This document shows, in pieces, positions 38,512 to 47,096 of a stretch of DNA of 64,000 bases (within the stretch, counting starts at the first letter, position 1; each line of letters begins with the position of its first letter). This DNA comes from an uncultured Clostridia bacterium (GTDB taxonomy: Bacteria > Bacillota > Clostridia > UBA1381), in the NCBI GenBank assembly GCA_934476675.1, contig CAKSOE010000004.1, positions 1 to 64,000 on the forward strand, read 5' to 3'. The position numbers and the translations under genes are program-made. Under the pieces are notes generated by a model that saw only the letters and a program-made list of their open reading frames with translations, did no database searches and was not told where the DNA came from.

Positions 38512-38540
38512 ATATCCTCACCAATCTTTTTATTAAGTAT

Positions 38541-38569
38541 ATTGTATCATAAAATGCCCGTAAAGTCAA
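38541..38569 (-). promoter_or_regulatory. sigma-A promoter of hydE
   Basis: On the minus strand TTGACT and TACAAT are separated by 17 bp, about 30 bp before the hydE start codon. Confidence 0.75.
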
Positions 38570-38573
38570 TTCC

Positions 38574-38613
38574 GACAAAAAGCCGTTCCGGCAGCGTGTA
38601 CCGGAACGGCTTT
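38574..38613 (-). terminator. Intrinsic terminator of the MATE gene
   Basis: A perfect 13-bp GC-rich stem (AAAGCCGTTCCGG and complement) is followed on the minus strand by a T-run. It begins just 2 bp after the MATE stop codon. Confidence 0.85.
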
Positions 38614-38615
38614 GA

Positions 38616-39962
38616 TTAATTTTTGTATGGCAATTTTCTTAATGCGAGCGAAAAACATATAAGATGCGCCGCAAAAGTTACAAACCATGTTATAGGATAG
38701 GACATAAACAGTACATTTGTACTCGGGTGCATTCGGAATATTGTAGCCACCCACAGAAGCCTTAAACCGCACGCGCCGATTAACGAAACAATCATCGGCA
38801 GAATGGAATATCCGATACCGCGCAGACTTCCGACCGTAACATCCATAAGACCGCATAAAAAGTAGGGAACGCATACAAATTTAAAACGCGTAATTCCTTC
38901 GGCAATAACCTGCGGACTGGAGGAATAAATGCCTAAAAGCTGATAACGGAACAACAGTACAAGTGAGCTTAGAATTATTCCGATAGAAGCCGAAAACAGC
39001 GCACAGGTAACATATATTCGTTTTATACGGCCGTACTGACCTGCACCGATGTTTTGACCGGTAAAGGTGAGAGATGCCTGATAAAGAGAATTCATTGCGA
39101 CATATACAAAGCCCTCGACATTTGCCGCCGCAGCACTGCCTGCCATTGTGTCCGAACCGAAAGAGTTAATCGCGGACTGCAAAACTATATTTGACAGAGA
39201 AAATACCATTCCCTGTATTCCGGCGGGAAGCCCTATGCGAACAATTTGCAAAAGCTTCTGTTTATGTATTTTAAGCTGTTTCGGGATGAGCCTTAACGCT
39301 GTTTCGTCCTTTAAAAGGCATTTCACGATAAGCACCGCCGACACAACCTGTGATATAACTGTTGCCGTTGCCACCCCGTCTACTGACATTTTGCAGAAAA
39401 TCACGAAAAATAAGTTTAATATTACATTTATTATACCCGCCGTAAAAAGATAATACAGAGGTCTTTTCGTATCTCCGGCGGCACGAAGTATTGAGCTGCC
39501 AAAATTGTATATCAGCGTTGCCGGAATACCGATAAAATAAATACGCAGATACAGTGTGGACAAATCAATAACATTATCGGGAGAACCCATAAGCTCCAAA
39601 GCAGGCTTTGCTAAAGGAATACCTATTACCGCAAGCAGTATTCCGCCGGCGGCACTTAAAAGCAAGGAGGTATGTACGGCTTTGCTGACATCTGTCGGAT
39701 GATTTGCGCCCAAGGCGCGCGCAACAACAACGTTTGCGCCGACCGACAAACCTATAAACAGATTTATCATAAGGTTTATAAGCGGTCCGGTAGAACCTAC
39801 CGCCGCAAGCGCCTCACTTCCGGAAAATCGTCCGACAACAATTACGTCTGCGGCATTAAAAATGAGCTGTAACATACTTGACAGCATAAGCGGCAGTGAG
39901 AATCTCAGAATTTTACCGGCAAGCGGCCCGTGGCACATATCGATTTCATATGACTTTGACAT
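38616..39962 (-). CDS. MATE family efflux transporter
   Basis: 448-residue multidrug and toxin extrusion transporter. Twelve hydrophobic segments are visible. The N-terminal half starts GKILRFSLPLMLSSMLQLIFNAADVIVVGRFSGSEALAAVG, the MATE signature, and a similar second half starts IGLPAGIQGMVFSLSNIVLQSAI near residue 240. It moves cationic compounds out of the cell using Na+ or H+. It has its own promoter and terminator, so it is a single-gene unit. The sequence gives no clue to its substrate. ATG 39962 is supported by AAGG eight bases upstream. Confidence 0.93.
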   Translation of the reverse strand: MSKSYEIDMCHGPLAGKILRFSLPLMLSSMLQLIFNAADVIVVGRFSGSEALAAVGSTGPLINLMINLFIGLSVGANVVVARALGANHPTDVSKAVHTSLLLSAAGGILLAVIGIPLAKPALELMGSPDNVIDLSTLYLRIYFIGIPATLIYNFGSSILRAAGDTKRPLYYLFTAGIINVILNLFFVIFCKMSVDGVATATVISQVVSAVLIVKCLLKDETALRLIPKQLKIHKQKLLQIVRIGLPAGIQGMVFSLSNIVLQSAINSFGSDTMAGSAAAANVEGFVYVAMNSLYQASLTFTGQNIGAGQYGRIKRIYVTCALFSASIGIILSSLVLLFRYQLLGIYSSSPQVIAEGITRFKFVCVPYFLCGLMDVTVGSLRGIGYSILPMIVSLIGACGLRLLWVATIFRMHPSTNVLFMSYPITWFVTFAAHLICFSLALRKLPYKN

Positions 39963-40008
39963 TAATACACCTTCTTATTCAATTTAAAGTTGTCTGAATG
40001 CTTATACT

Positions 40009-40037
40009 ACTATACAACCAAAACAGGCGATTGTCAA
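40009..40037 (-). promoter_or_regulatory. sigma-A promoter of the MATE gene
   Basis: On the minus strand TTGACA and TATAGT are separated by 17 bp, in a divergent region shared with the oxidoreductase promoter. Confidence 0.75.
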
Positions 40038-40045
40038 GAATAAAT

Positions 40046-40074
40046 TTGCTTTTTTAAGAAAATTGTGTTATAAT
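40046..40074 (+). promoter_or_regulatory. sigma-A promoter of the FAD oxidoreductase gene
   Basis: TTGCTT and TATAAT are separated by 17 bp, about 33 bp before the start codon. Confidence 0.7.
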
Positions 40075-40107
40075 TAAAATCATAATAAATATTGAGGGAA
40101 AAATCTT

Positions 40108-41664
40108 ATGCTCAGAATTTCAAATATAAAGCTTCCGATTGACGGTGATGAGGAAAAGCTTTGCGAATCGGTGAAGAAAAAATACGGAATAAAAAAGATT
40201 AGCAGCTTTAAAATTTCCAAAAAATCCATTGATGCAAGGCACAAGGATAATATTTGTTTTGTATACAGCGTTGACGCCGAAACGGAGAATGACGAAAAAT
40301 ATATAGGTAAAAATGTAACCGAAATAAAAAACGAGGAATACATTTTTCCAAAATGCAAAAACAAGGATAAAACCGTGGTTATTGTCGGAGCGGGACCGGC
40401 AGGAATGATGTGTGCGCTGATGCTTTCGAGAGCGGGGCTTAATCCTGTTGTTGTAGAACGCGGAAAATGCGCAGAGGAGAGAAAAAAAGATGTAGAAAGG
40501 CTTTTTTCTGACGGAATACTCTGCGAAAACTCAAATGTGCAGTTCGGAGAGGGAGGAGCCGGAACATTTTCCGACGGCAAGCTGACAACAGGGATAAACG
40601 ATTTCAGAATTAAAAAGGTTTTGGAAGAATTTTATTCTCACGGAGCTCCGGAGGAAATACTGTATTTGTCAAAGCCGCACATAGGTACGGATAATCTTTA
40701 TAATATGGTAATAAATATGCGCCGCGAAATAATCCGAAACGGCGGAGAAATACGTTTTTCACACAGACTGTCGGATATAATAACAGAAAACGAAAGGCTT
40801 AAAGAAATAGAAATTGACTCAGACGGCGAAAAATACCGTATGAAAGCGGACGCATTGGTGCTTGCCTCGGGACACAGTGCAAGAGATACGTTTGAGATGC
40901 TTAAAGCACGAGGTGTGCCTATGGAAAGAAAAGCTTTTTCGATAGGCGCAAGAATAGAACATCGGCAGAGTGAAATTAACAAAAGCCAGTACGGTAAATT
41001 TTATAAGCTGCTCGGCGCGGCGGATTACAAAATAGCGGTACATCTTCCGTCGGGGCGCGGAGTGTATACGTTTTGTATGTGCCCCGGGGGACAGGTTATC
41101 GCGTCAGCCTCCGAAAAGGGCGGTGTGGTGACAAACGGTATGAGTTTTTATGCACGCGACGAAAAAAACGCAAACAGTGCGCTTTTGGTTTCGGTGACAC
41201 CGGAGGATTTTGAGGGTGACGATGTGCTTTCGGGAATGTATTTACAGCGTGAAATCGAACAGCGCGCATATGCGGCGGCAAACGGCGGATATAAAGCTCC
41301 GGCACAGTATGTGGGCGATTTTTTAGGCGTGGAATATTCCGTAAAGACAGAGCCTACCTATCGTCCGGGCGTGGTATTTACGGATTTGGACGAAATTTTT
41401 CCGAAGTTTGTAACAGACGCGATGCGTGAGGCGATTCCGATGATGGATAAAAAACTTAAAGGCTTTGCAGACCCGGGGGCGGCGCTTACAGCGCCCGAAA
41501 CGCGTTCATCATCGCCCGTGAGAATAATCCGCGATAAGGAAACGCTTATGTCCGAAATATACGGCATGTATCCGTGCGGCGAGGGAGCGGGCTATGCAGG
41601 CGGAATAACGTCCGCCGCCGTTGACGGAATAAAAGTTGCGGAAAAAATTGCAGAATCGGAATAA
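40108..41664 (+). CDS. NAD(P)/FAD-dependent oxidoreductase
   Basis: 518-residue flavoprotein of a widespread Bacillota family without a settled function. The first 90 residues form a separate N-terminal domain with many Lys and Asp. The FAD-binding Rossmann motif VVIVGAGPAGMMCALMLSRAG follows near residue 92, then FGEGGAGTFSDGKLTTG near 148, which marks this family. VLASGHSARDTF lies near 250, and the C-terminal CGEGAGYAGGITSAAVDGI binds FAD. The reaction and substrate are unknown; family members are sometimes called FAD-dependent dehydrogenases. Weak AGGG precedes ATG 40108. It ends close to the pheS T-box leader, which has its own promoter, so it is a single-gene unit. Confidence 0.85.
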   Translation: MLRISNIKLPIDGDEEKLCESVKKKYGIKKISSFKISKKSIDARHKDNICFVYSVDAETENDEKYIGKNVTEIKNEEYIFPKCKNKDKTVVIVGAGPAGMMCALMLSRAGLNPVVVERGKCAEERKKDVERLFSDGILCENSNVQFGEGGAGTFSDGKLTTGINDFRIKKVLEEFYSHGAPEEILYLSKPHIGTDNLYNMVINMRREIIRNGGEIRFSHRLSDIITENERLKEIEIDSDGEKYRMKADALVLASGHSARDTFEMLKARGVPMERKAFSIGARIEHRQSEINKSQYGKFYKLLGAADYKIAVHLPSGRGVYTFCMCPGGQVIASASEKGGVVTNGMSFYARDEKNANSALLVSVTPEDFEGDDVLSGMYLQREIEQRAYAAANGGYKAPAQYVGDFLGVEYSVKTEPTYRPGVVFTDLDEIFPKFVTDAMREAIPMMDKKLKGFADPGAALTAPETRSSSPVRIIRDKETLMSEIYGMYPCGEGAGYAGGITSAAVDGIKVAEKIAESE

Positions 41665-41670
41665 AAATGC

Positions 41671-41699
41671 TTGCATTTTGTAAATATATATGTTATAAT
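41671..41699 (+). promoter_or_regulatory. sigma-A promoter of the pheST operon
   Basis: TTGCAT and TATAAT are separated by 17 bp, directly upstream of the T-box leader. Confidence 0.75.
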
Positions 41700-41724
41700 G
41701 TGCATATAAATGAATATTAAAGGC

Positions 41725-41965
41725 TATGAAAAAATTAAGTAGGCGCTGTTTCGCCATAAGAGAGCAGAGGTTATTGAGCTGTGAGCCGCTGCGGTAAGAG
41801 CAGATGCCGAAATTTCGTTTTGGAGCTGCATTTGTGAAGTCGTATGATGTGTAGCAGATGACGGGCAGTGCCGTTATACACAGTTGAGCGCCGGCGATGT
41901 GCCGGAAGTCGGGTGGTACCGCGGAGATTACACACTTCGTCCCAATCGGGGCGGAGTGTTTTTGT
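41725..41965 (+). promoter_or_regulatory. T-box riboswitch responding to tRNA-Phe
   Basis: The leader ahead of pheS has the T-box core GGGTGGTACCGCGG (41911-41924), whose UGGU part pairs with the free tRNA 3' end. A stem-loop upstream shows a TTC specifier triplet (41814-41816) for Phe. A terminator with stem ACACTTCGTCCC/GGGGCGGAGTGT (41932-41959) and a short T-run follows the core. Uncharged tRNA-Phe would favour the antiterminator and turn on pheST. The specifier assignment agrees with the downstream genes. Confidence 0.9.
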
Positions 41966-41993
41966 ATTTATTAATAATGAAAGGACAAATGTT

Positions 41994-43013
41994 ATGAAAG
42001 AGAAACTTGAAGAAATCAAGGCTTCCGTCGAGGGCGTTTTAAAAAACGCCAAGGATATGGAGGCTCTTGAACAGATACGAATAAAATATCTGGGCAAAAA
42101 AGGTGAGCTTACGGCAGTGTTAAAGGGCATGGGAAAGCTGTCGGCAGAGGAACGTCCGAAAATGGGCGCGCTTGCAAATGAAATAAGAGGCCGTCTGGAA
42201 AAAGAAATTGACGAAAAGAAAACGGAAATCGGCGCAGCGCTCGAAAAAGCAAAGCTCAAAGCCGAGGTTGTTGATGTAACAATGCCCGGCAAAAAACATA
42301 AAACAGGCAAGCTGCATCCGCTTACAAAAACCATGAACGAAATCGAAGATATATTTATCGGAATGGGCTTTCAGATTGCTGACGGTCCGGAGGTTGAGTA
42401 CGATTACTACAATTTCGAGGCTTTAAATATTCCGAAAAACCACCCTGCACGTGATACGCAGGACACATTTTATATAGAAGATAATATAGTTTTGAGAACA
42501 CAGACTTCGCCTATGCAGGTTCGTGTTATGGAGAAAACAAAGCCGCCTATCCGTATTCTTGCGCCGGGACGTGTTTACAGAAGCGATACGGGCGATGCTA
42601 CACATTCACCTGTATTCCATCAGATTGAGGGACTGGTCGTTGACAAGGGTGTTACCATGGCTGATTTAAAGGGAACTCTTGCGATGATGGCAAAGTCGCT
42701 CTACGGCGAGCAGACAAAGGTACGTTTCAGACCGCATCACTTCCCGTTTACGGAACCGTCGGCAGAGATGGACGTAAGCTGTTTTGTCTGCGGCGGCAAA
42801 GGATGCAGCGTATGTAAGGGCGAGGGCTGGATTGAAGTGCTCGGCTGCGGTATGGTTCATCCGAAAGTACTTGCAAACTGCAATATAGATCCGGAGGTAT
42901 ATTCGGGTTTTGCGTTCGGTATAGGTCTTGAAAGAATAGCTATGGGTAAATACGATATTGATGATTTGAGATTGTATTTTGAAAACGATAAGAGATTCTT
43001 GGATCAGTTTTAA
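41994..43013 (+). CDS. pheS: Phenylalanine--tRNA ligase alpha subunit
   Basis: PheRS alpha subunit, 339 aa, as usual for bacteria. It forms the alpha2-beta2 enzyme that charges tRNA-Phe. An N-terminal coiled coil (about 1-85, EEIKASVEGVLKNAK to KKTEIGAALEKAK) grips tRNA. Class II motif 2 (RVYRSDTGDATHSPVFHQIEG near 180) and motif 3 (GFAFGIGLERIAMGKY near 303) are clear. The sequence SCFVCGGKGCSVCKGEGWIE near 264 is a Cys-rich zinc-like loop that is common in Clostridia. The in-frame ATG with AAAGGA upstream was chosen over sites inside the T-box leader. pheT follows after 23 bp. Confidence 0.96.
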   Translation: MKEKLEEIKASVEGVLKNAKDMEALEQIRIKYLGKKGELTAVLKGMGKLSAEERPKMGALANEIRGRLEKEIDEKKTEIGAALEKAKLKAEVVDVTMPGKKHKTGKLHPLTKTMNEIEDIFIGMGFQIADGPEVEYDYYNFEALNIPKNHPARDTQDTFYIEDNIVLRTQTSPMQVRVMEKTKPPIRILAPGRVYRSDTGDATHSPVFHQIEGLVVDKGVTMADLKGTLAMMAKSLYGEQTKVRFRPHHFPFTEPSAEMDVSCFVCGGKGCSVCKGEGWIEVLGCGMVHPKVLANCNIDPEVYSGFAFGIGLERIAMGKYDIDDLRLYFENDKRFLDQF

Positions 43014-43036
43014 TAAATGAAAGGAAGTATCAGAAT

Positions 43037-45421
43037 ATGAAATTACCAATGAGCTGGCTTAGCGACTATACCGATATAACAGGTATTACGCCGCATGAGT
43101 ATGCAGATAAAATGACAATGACAGGCTCTAAGGTTGAGGGCATTGATTATCTCGGCAAATATATAGATAAAGTTGTAACAGGAAAGGTTGTAGAGTGTGA
43201 GCCGCATCCGGACAGCGATCATCTTTCGATATGCAAGGTTGACGCAGGTACGGGCGAGCTGCTGCAAATCGTATGCGGCGCTCCTAATGTAAAAGCAGGA
43301 GTTATTGCGCCAGTTGCACTTAACGGCGCAGTTTTGCCGGGCGGAGTCAAAATTAAAAAGGGCAAGTTGAGGGGCGTTGAATCTAACGGAATGCTTTGCG
43401 CGCATGATGAGTTGGGAATAAGCGAATCGCTTTTGGGGTATGAACCTGAATACGGTATTTTGCTTTTGCCGGAGGATACGCCGATAGGAATGGATATAAA
43501 AGACTTGTTCGGTCTTAATGAAAACGTTGTTGAATTTGAAATTACCTCCAACAGACCGGACTGTTTTTCGATAATCGGTTTAGCACGAGAAACGGCTGTT
43601 TCGTTTAAAAAGCCTTTTACCGTGCCGGAAGTGAAATTTTGCGAAAACAGTGACAATATAAATGATATTTTGTCGATAGATGTGCAGGATAAGGATAAAT
43701 GTTTAAGATACTGTTCAAGAGTAATCAAAAACGTAAAGGTAGGTCCTTCGCCGAAATGGATGCGTGAAAGACTTGAAGCCTGCGGTGTGCGTTCGATAAA
43801 CAACATAGTTGACATAACAAACTATGTGCTTTTGGAATACGGCCAGCCTATGCACGCATTTGATTTAAGAGATTTGTCGGGGCATAAAATAACAGTTCGG
43901 CGCGCAAAGGACGGAGAGGTTATAAAAACTCTTGACGAACAGGACAGAACGCTCATAAACGAAGATTTGATTATTGCCGATGCCGACAAGGCGGTTGCGA
44001 TTGCCGGTGTAATGGGCGGATTTAATTCGGAAATAAAGAATGACACGACAGAGGTGGCATTTGAATCCGCAACCTTTGACGGAGTTTCCGTAAGACTTAC
44101 GGCGCAGAGAGCGGGACTTAGAACCGAAGCGTCTGCAAGATATGAAAAGGGGCTTGACTATAATAATACGGTACCGGCGCTTGAAAGAGCGTGTCAGCTG
44201 GTGGAAGAACTCGGCTGCGGCGAGGTTGTCGGCGGAATGATTGACGTTATGGGTAACGTAAAAGGCGAGAGAACAATCAAATTCCGTCCCGACAAAATAA
44301 ACGCATTTCTCGGAACGGATGTTTCGGAAGATGAAATGGTAAATATACTGACATCTCTTGAAGTTAAAGTGGACAGAGAAAAAATGCTTTTAACACCGCC
44401 GTCATTCAGACCGGATCTTGAAGCAGAGGCGGATATAGCGGAGGAGGTTGCACGTTTCTACGGATATGACGTAATTCCGACAACATTGCTTTCCGGTGAA
44501 GCAACAAGAGGAATGAAGAACGAACAGCAAAAGACGGAGGATAAAATCAACGATGTGCTGACCGCACAAGGAATGAACGAAATCTATACGTATACGTTCA
44601 CATCGCCGTCAATATTCGATAAGCTGAATATTCCTGCCGAAAGCAGTCTCAGAAATACTATAAAAATTTCAAACCCGATAGGTGAGGATACTTCTATCAT
44701 GCGAACAACAACGATAGCAAGCATGGTTGAGGTTTTGGCAAGAAACTATAATTATCGTAATGCTGACGTAAAGATGTTTGAAACCGCAAAGGTTTATATA
44801 CCGACGCAAAAGGGACAGTTACCTGACGAACAGGTTATAATAAGTCTCGGTATGTACGGCAGCGTGGACTTCTTTGATATGAAAGGCGTATGCGAGGCAC
44901 TGTTTGACGCTCTTAATATAAAGGATGCGGAATATACGGCTGTGACGGACAATCCTACGTATCATCCGGGCAGATGCGCAGACATTACGGTAAACGGAAA
45001 TAAAATCGGTACAATCGGCGAACTGCATCCGTCAGTAGGGCGCAATTTTGGAATTGATGTTCCGTGCTATGTGGGAGAATTAAAGCTTGATGAGCTTATA
45101 AAAGCCGAAAACGGTGAGATAAAGTATCATAAGCTGCCCAAATTCCCGACGGTTACAAGAGATTTCTCTATTCTTCTCGATAAGAAAATTCCGGTTGCCG
45201 AAATAGAAAAGCTTATGAAGAAAGCGGCAGGAAAGCTGCTTGATGAATTAAAGCTTTCGGATGTTTATGAGGGACATCAGATTCCGGAGGATAAAAAGAG
45301 CGTTATGTATAAGGTGGCATTCCGTGCGGATGACCGCAGTCTGACCGGTGAAGAAGCGGACAATCTGCATGATAAGATTGTAAAAAGTCTTGAAAAAAAT
45401 CTCGGAGCAAAGCTCAGATAA
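43037..45421 (+). CDS. pheT: Phenylalanine--tRNA ligase beta subunit
   Basis: PheRS beta subunit, 794 aa. An N-terminal EMAP-like tRNA-binding domain (about 39-150, VVTGKVVECEPHPDSDHLSICKVD) is followed by the B3/B4 editing domain (about 200-390), which removes wrongly charged Tyr. B5 and the catalytic-like domain follow (ADIAEEVARFYGYDVIPTTL near 468). A C-terminal anticodon-binding domain (about 700-794, KLPKFPTVTRDFSILLD) closes it. AAAGGAAG precedes the start. It ends the T-box operon; a short gene and a terminator follow within 200 bp. Confidence 0.96.
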   Translation: MKLPMSWLSDYTDITGITPHEYADKMTMTGSKVEGIDYLGKYIDKVVTGKVVECEPHPDSDHLSICKVDAGTGELLQIVCGAPNVKAGVIAPVALNGAVLPGGVKIKKGKLRGVESNGMLCAHDELGISESLLGYEPEYGILLLPEDTPIGMDIKDLFGLNENVVEFEITSNRPDCFSIIGLARETAVSFKKPFTVPEVKFCENSDNINDILSIDVQDKDKCLRYCSRVIKNVKVGPSPKWMRERLEACGVRSINNIVDITNYVLLEYGQPMHAFDLRDLSGHKITVRRAKDGEVIKTLDEQDRTLINEDLIIADADKAVAIAGVMGGFNSEIKNDTTEVAFESATFDGVSVRLTAQRAGLRTEASARYEKGLDYNNTVPALERACQLVEELGCGEVVGGMIDVMGNVKGERTIKFRPDKINAFLGTDVSEDEMVNILTSLEVKVDREKMLLTPPSFRPDLEAEADIAEEVARFYGYDVIPTTLLSGEATRGMKNEQQKTEDKINDVLTAQGMNEIYTYTFTSPSIFDKLNIPAESSLRNTIKISNPIGEDTSIMRTTTIASMVEVLARNYNYRNADVKMFETAKVYIPTQKGQLPDEQVIISLGMYGSVDFFDMKGVCEALFDALNIKDAEYTAVTDNPTYHPGRCADITVNGNKIGTIGELHPSVGRNFGIDVPCYVGELKLDELIKAENGEIKYHKLPKFPTVTRDFSILLDKKIPVAEIEKLMKKAAGKLLDELKLSDVYEGHQIPEDKKSVMYKVAFRADDRSLTGEEADNLHDKIVKSLEKNLGAKLR

Positions 45422-45469
45422 GCATAAAACCGCAAGATTATTAATAGAATATCGTTGGAGGGATGCAGC

Positions 45470-45574
45470 TTGAAAAAAAGTAAGAATGCAGCCGTAAAAT
45501 ATACGGTTGTAAAAGAACCTTCAAAAGATAAATTGCGTGAATGGCTTATTAACGCTTTAACAAAAGCAAAATAA
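45470..45574 (+). CDS. Small 34-residue protein ahead of the serine recombinase
   Basis: A short gene starts with TTG, seven bases after a strong TTGGAGGG ribosome binding site, and encodes a Lys-rich 34-residue peptide ending LREWLINALTKAK. It is too short to be assigned by motif. Small Lys-rich genes of this kind commonly sit before serine recombinase genes in Clostridial mobile elements, which suggests it belongs with the recombinase rather than with pheT; this is from general memory and not certain. The terminator immediately after its stop separates it from the recombinase gene. Confidence 0.55.
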   Translation: MKKSKNAAVKYTVVKEPSKDKLREWLINALTKAK

Positions 45575-45580
45575 TAAAAA

Positions 45581-45618
45581 TATACCGCATCTTTAAAGAT
45601 GCGGTATATTTTTATTTC
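45581..45618 (+). terminator. Intrinsic terminator after the small gene
   Basis: A perfect stem (TATACCGCATCTTT and complement, 14 bp with almost no loop) is followed by TTTTTATTT. It should end pheST transcription and leaves only about 25 bp before the recombinase ribosome binding site. Confidence 0.85.
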
Positions 45619-45644
45619 GGGCTGACGTTTTTGGAGGGATTGTT

Positions 45645-47087
45645 ATGAGAATGGTTGCATATTGCAGAGTATCTACCGAGCACGAAGAACAATTAACGTC
45701 TTTGAAAAATCAGCAGGATTTCTTTGAGGAATTTGCCGCAAAAAACGGACATACGCTAATCAGACTGTACAGCGATGAGGGAATAAGCGGGAAACAGATG
45801 AAGAACAGAACGGGATTTTTGCAGATGCTTGACGATTCAAGGTTTGGAATGTTTGATTTGGTAGTGGTTAAGGATATTTCAAGGTTTGCAAGAAATACAC
45901 TGGATTTTCTTACAGCAATACGGGAGCTGAAATCAAGAAAAATCGAGGTATTGTTTTTATCTACAAATCAAACTGTGTTGGGAAACAGCGAATTTATACT
46001 GACGGTGTTTTCGGCGCTGGCACAGGAGGAATCGGCAAATTTATCGGGGAGGGTTAAATTCGGGAAAATGCAGTCTGCCAAAAAAGGAAAAGTCCCGAAT
46101 TTTGTTTACGGATATGACAGAACAGACGCATATAATCTGAAAATTAACGAGGAACAGGCAGAGGTTATAAGAAAAATTTTCAACTGGTATGTTTACGGCG
46201 GTATAGGTGCAAGGGGGATTTGTACAAAGCTCAGGGAAATGGGTATAAAAAATACAAAAGGCGGAGATTTGTGGCAGGAAAAAACCATTCGGCGGATTTT
46301 AAAAAATCCGTTGTATAAAGGCACTCTTATAAGCAGAAAAAGCGAGGGTGTGGACTTTATTACGGGGGAAAGAAAGGCGCTTTTGCCTGATGAGGACTAT
46401 ATATTCAGAAAAGATGAATACCGAATAATCAATGATGAGGAATTTTATGCGGCGCAGAGAATTATTGAGGAAAGAGCGGATTTTTACAAATCAAAAAATC
46501 CGTGTGGCAGGACGAGTGCGGCATATCCATACAGTACGCTTATATGCTGTGAGAATTGCGGCTATTCATACACAAGACGGCTTTCACGAGGTGTGGAACA
46601 GTATGCGTTTTGGAAATGCAGCGGAAGAAATGCTCACGGCAGCGAGTTTTGCCAAAATAAAACAATAGTGCTGGAAAATGAGCTTGGTGTGTTTTTAAAA
46701 CAGTATATTTTGAGCCGAATAAAAAATTTTGCTGAAATTGAAGAATTTATAAATATCCGAATCGGTGAGCGTGAGGGGGAAAGAGAACAAATTGCGGAAA
46801 AGCTTACAAAAATGCGAAGAATGAAAGATAAATATACGGATATGTATGTAAACGAAATTATTACGCTTGATGAATTAAAAACAAAAACAAAAAAACTGTG
46901 CAGCGAGATTAAAAAACTGGAAAGCCGATTGGAAAAAGAAACGGATAAAACGGAAAAACTTTCCGTTTCAAAGGGAATAGAAATGATTATTTCGGATGAT
47001 GAATATGCAAATGCCGAATTAAAAAGGCTGATACGGAAGATTTCTGTCAGTGACAATGGGGAAGTGACGATTGAATTTTTGATTTAA
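45645..47087 (+). CDS. Large serine recombinase (site-specific integrase)
   Basis: 480-residue resolvase/invertase-type recombinase. The catalytic domain (about 1-140) has Ser10 in YCRVST and the DEGISGKQ and ISRFARN motifs. The recombinase domain (about 155-265, VPNFVYGYDRTD to ADFYKSKNP) follows. A zinc ribbon has Cys pairs in CCENCGYSY and FCQNK (about 302-345). A long coiled coil (about 365-445) precedes a short beta tail. It is shorter at the N-terminus than many relatives and is complete. GGAGGG precedes ATG 45645. No other mobile-element cargo or transfer gene is nearby. The next gene starts nine bases after its stop without its own ribosome binding site. Confidence 0.92.
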   Translation: MRMVAYCRVSTEHEEQLTSLKNQQDFFEEFAAKNGHTLIRLYSDEGISGKQMKNRTGFLQMLDDSRFGMFDLVVVKDISRFARNTLDFLTAIRELKSRKIEVLFLSTNQTVLGNSEFILTVFSALAQEESANLSGRVKFGKMQSAKKGKVPNFVYGYDRTDAYNLKINEEQAEVIRKIFNWYVYGGIGARGICTKLREMGIKNTKGGDLWQEKTIRRILKNPLYKGTLISRKSEGVDFITGERKALLPDEDYIFRKDEYRIINDEEFYAAQRIIEERADFYKSKNPCGRTSAAYPYSTLICCENCGYSYTRRLSRGVEQYAFWKCSGRNAHGSEFCQNKTIVLENELGVFLKQYILSRIKNFAEIEEFINIRIGEREGEREQIAEKLTKMRRMKDKYTDMYVNEIITLDELKTKTKKLCSEIKKLESRLEKETDKTEKLSVSKGIEMIISDDEYANAELKRLIRKISVSDNGEVTIEFLI

Positions 47088-47096
47088 AGTTACATA

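Noticed and set aside
45463..45483. ATG at 45463 as start of the small gene before the recombinase
   Set aside because: Its frame stops after six codons; the TTG at 45470 opens the longer frame and has better RBS spacing.
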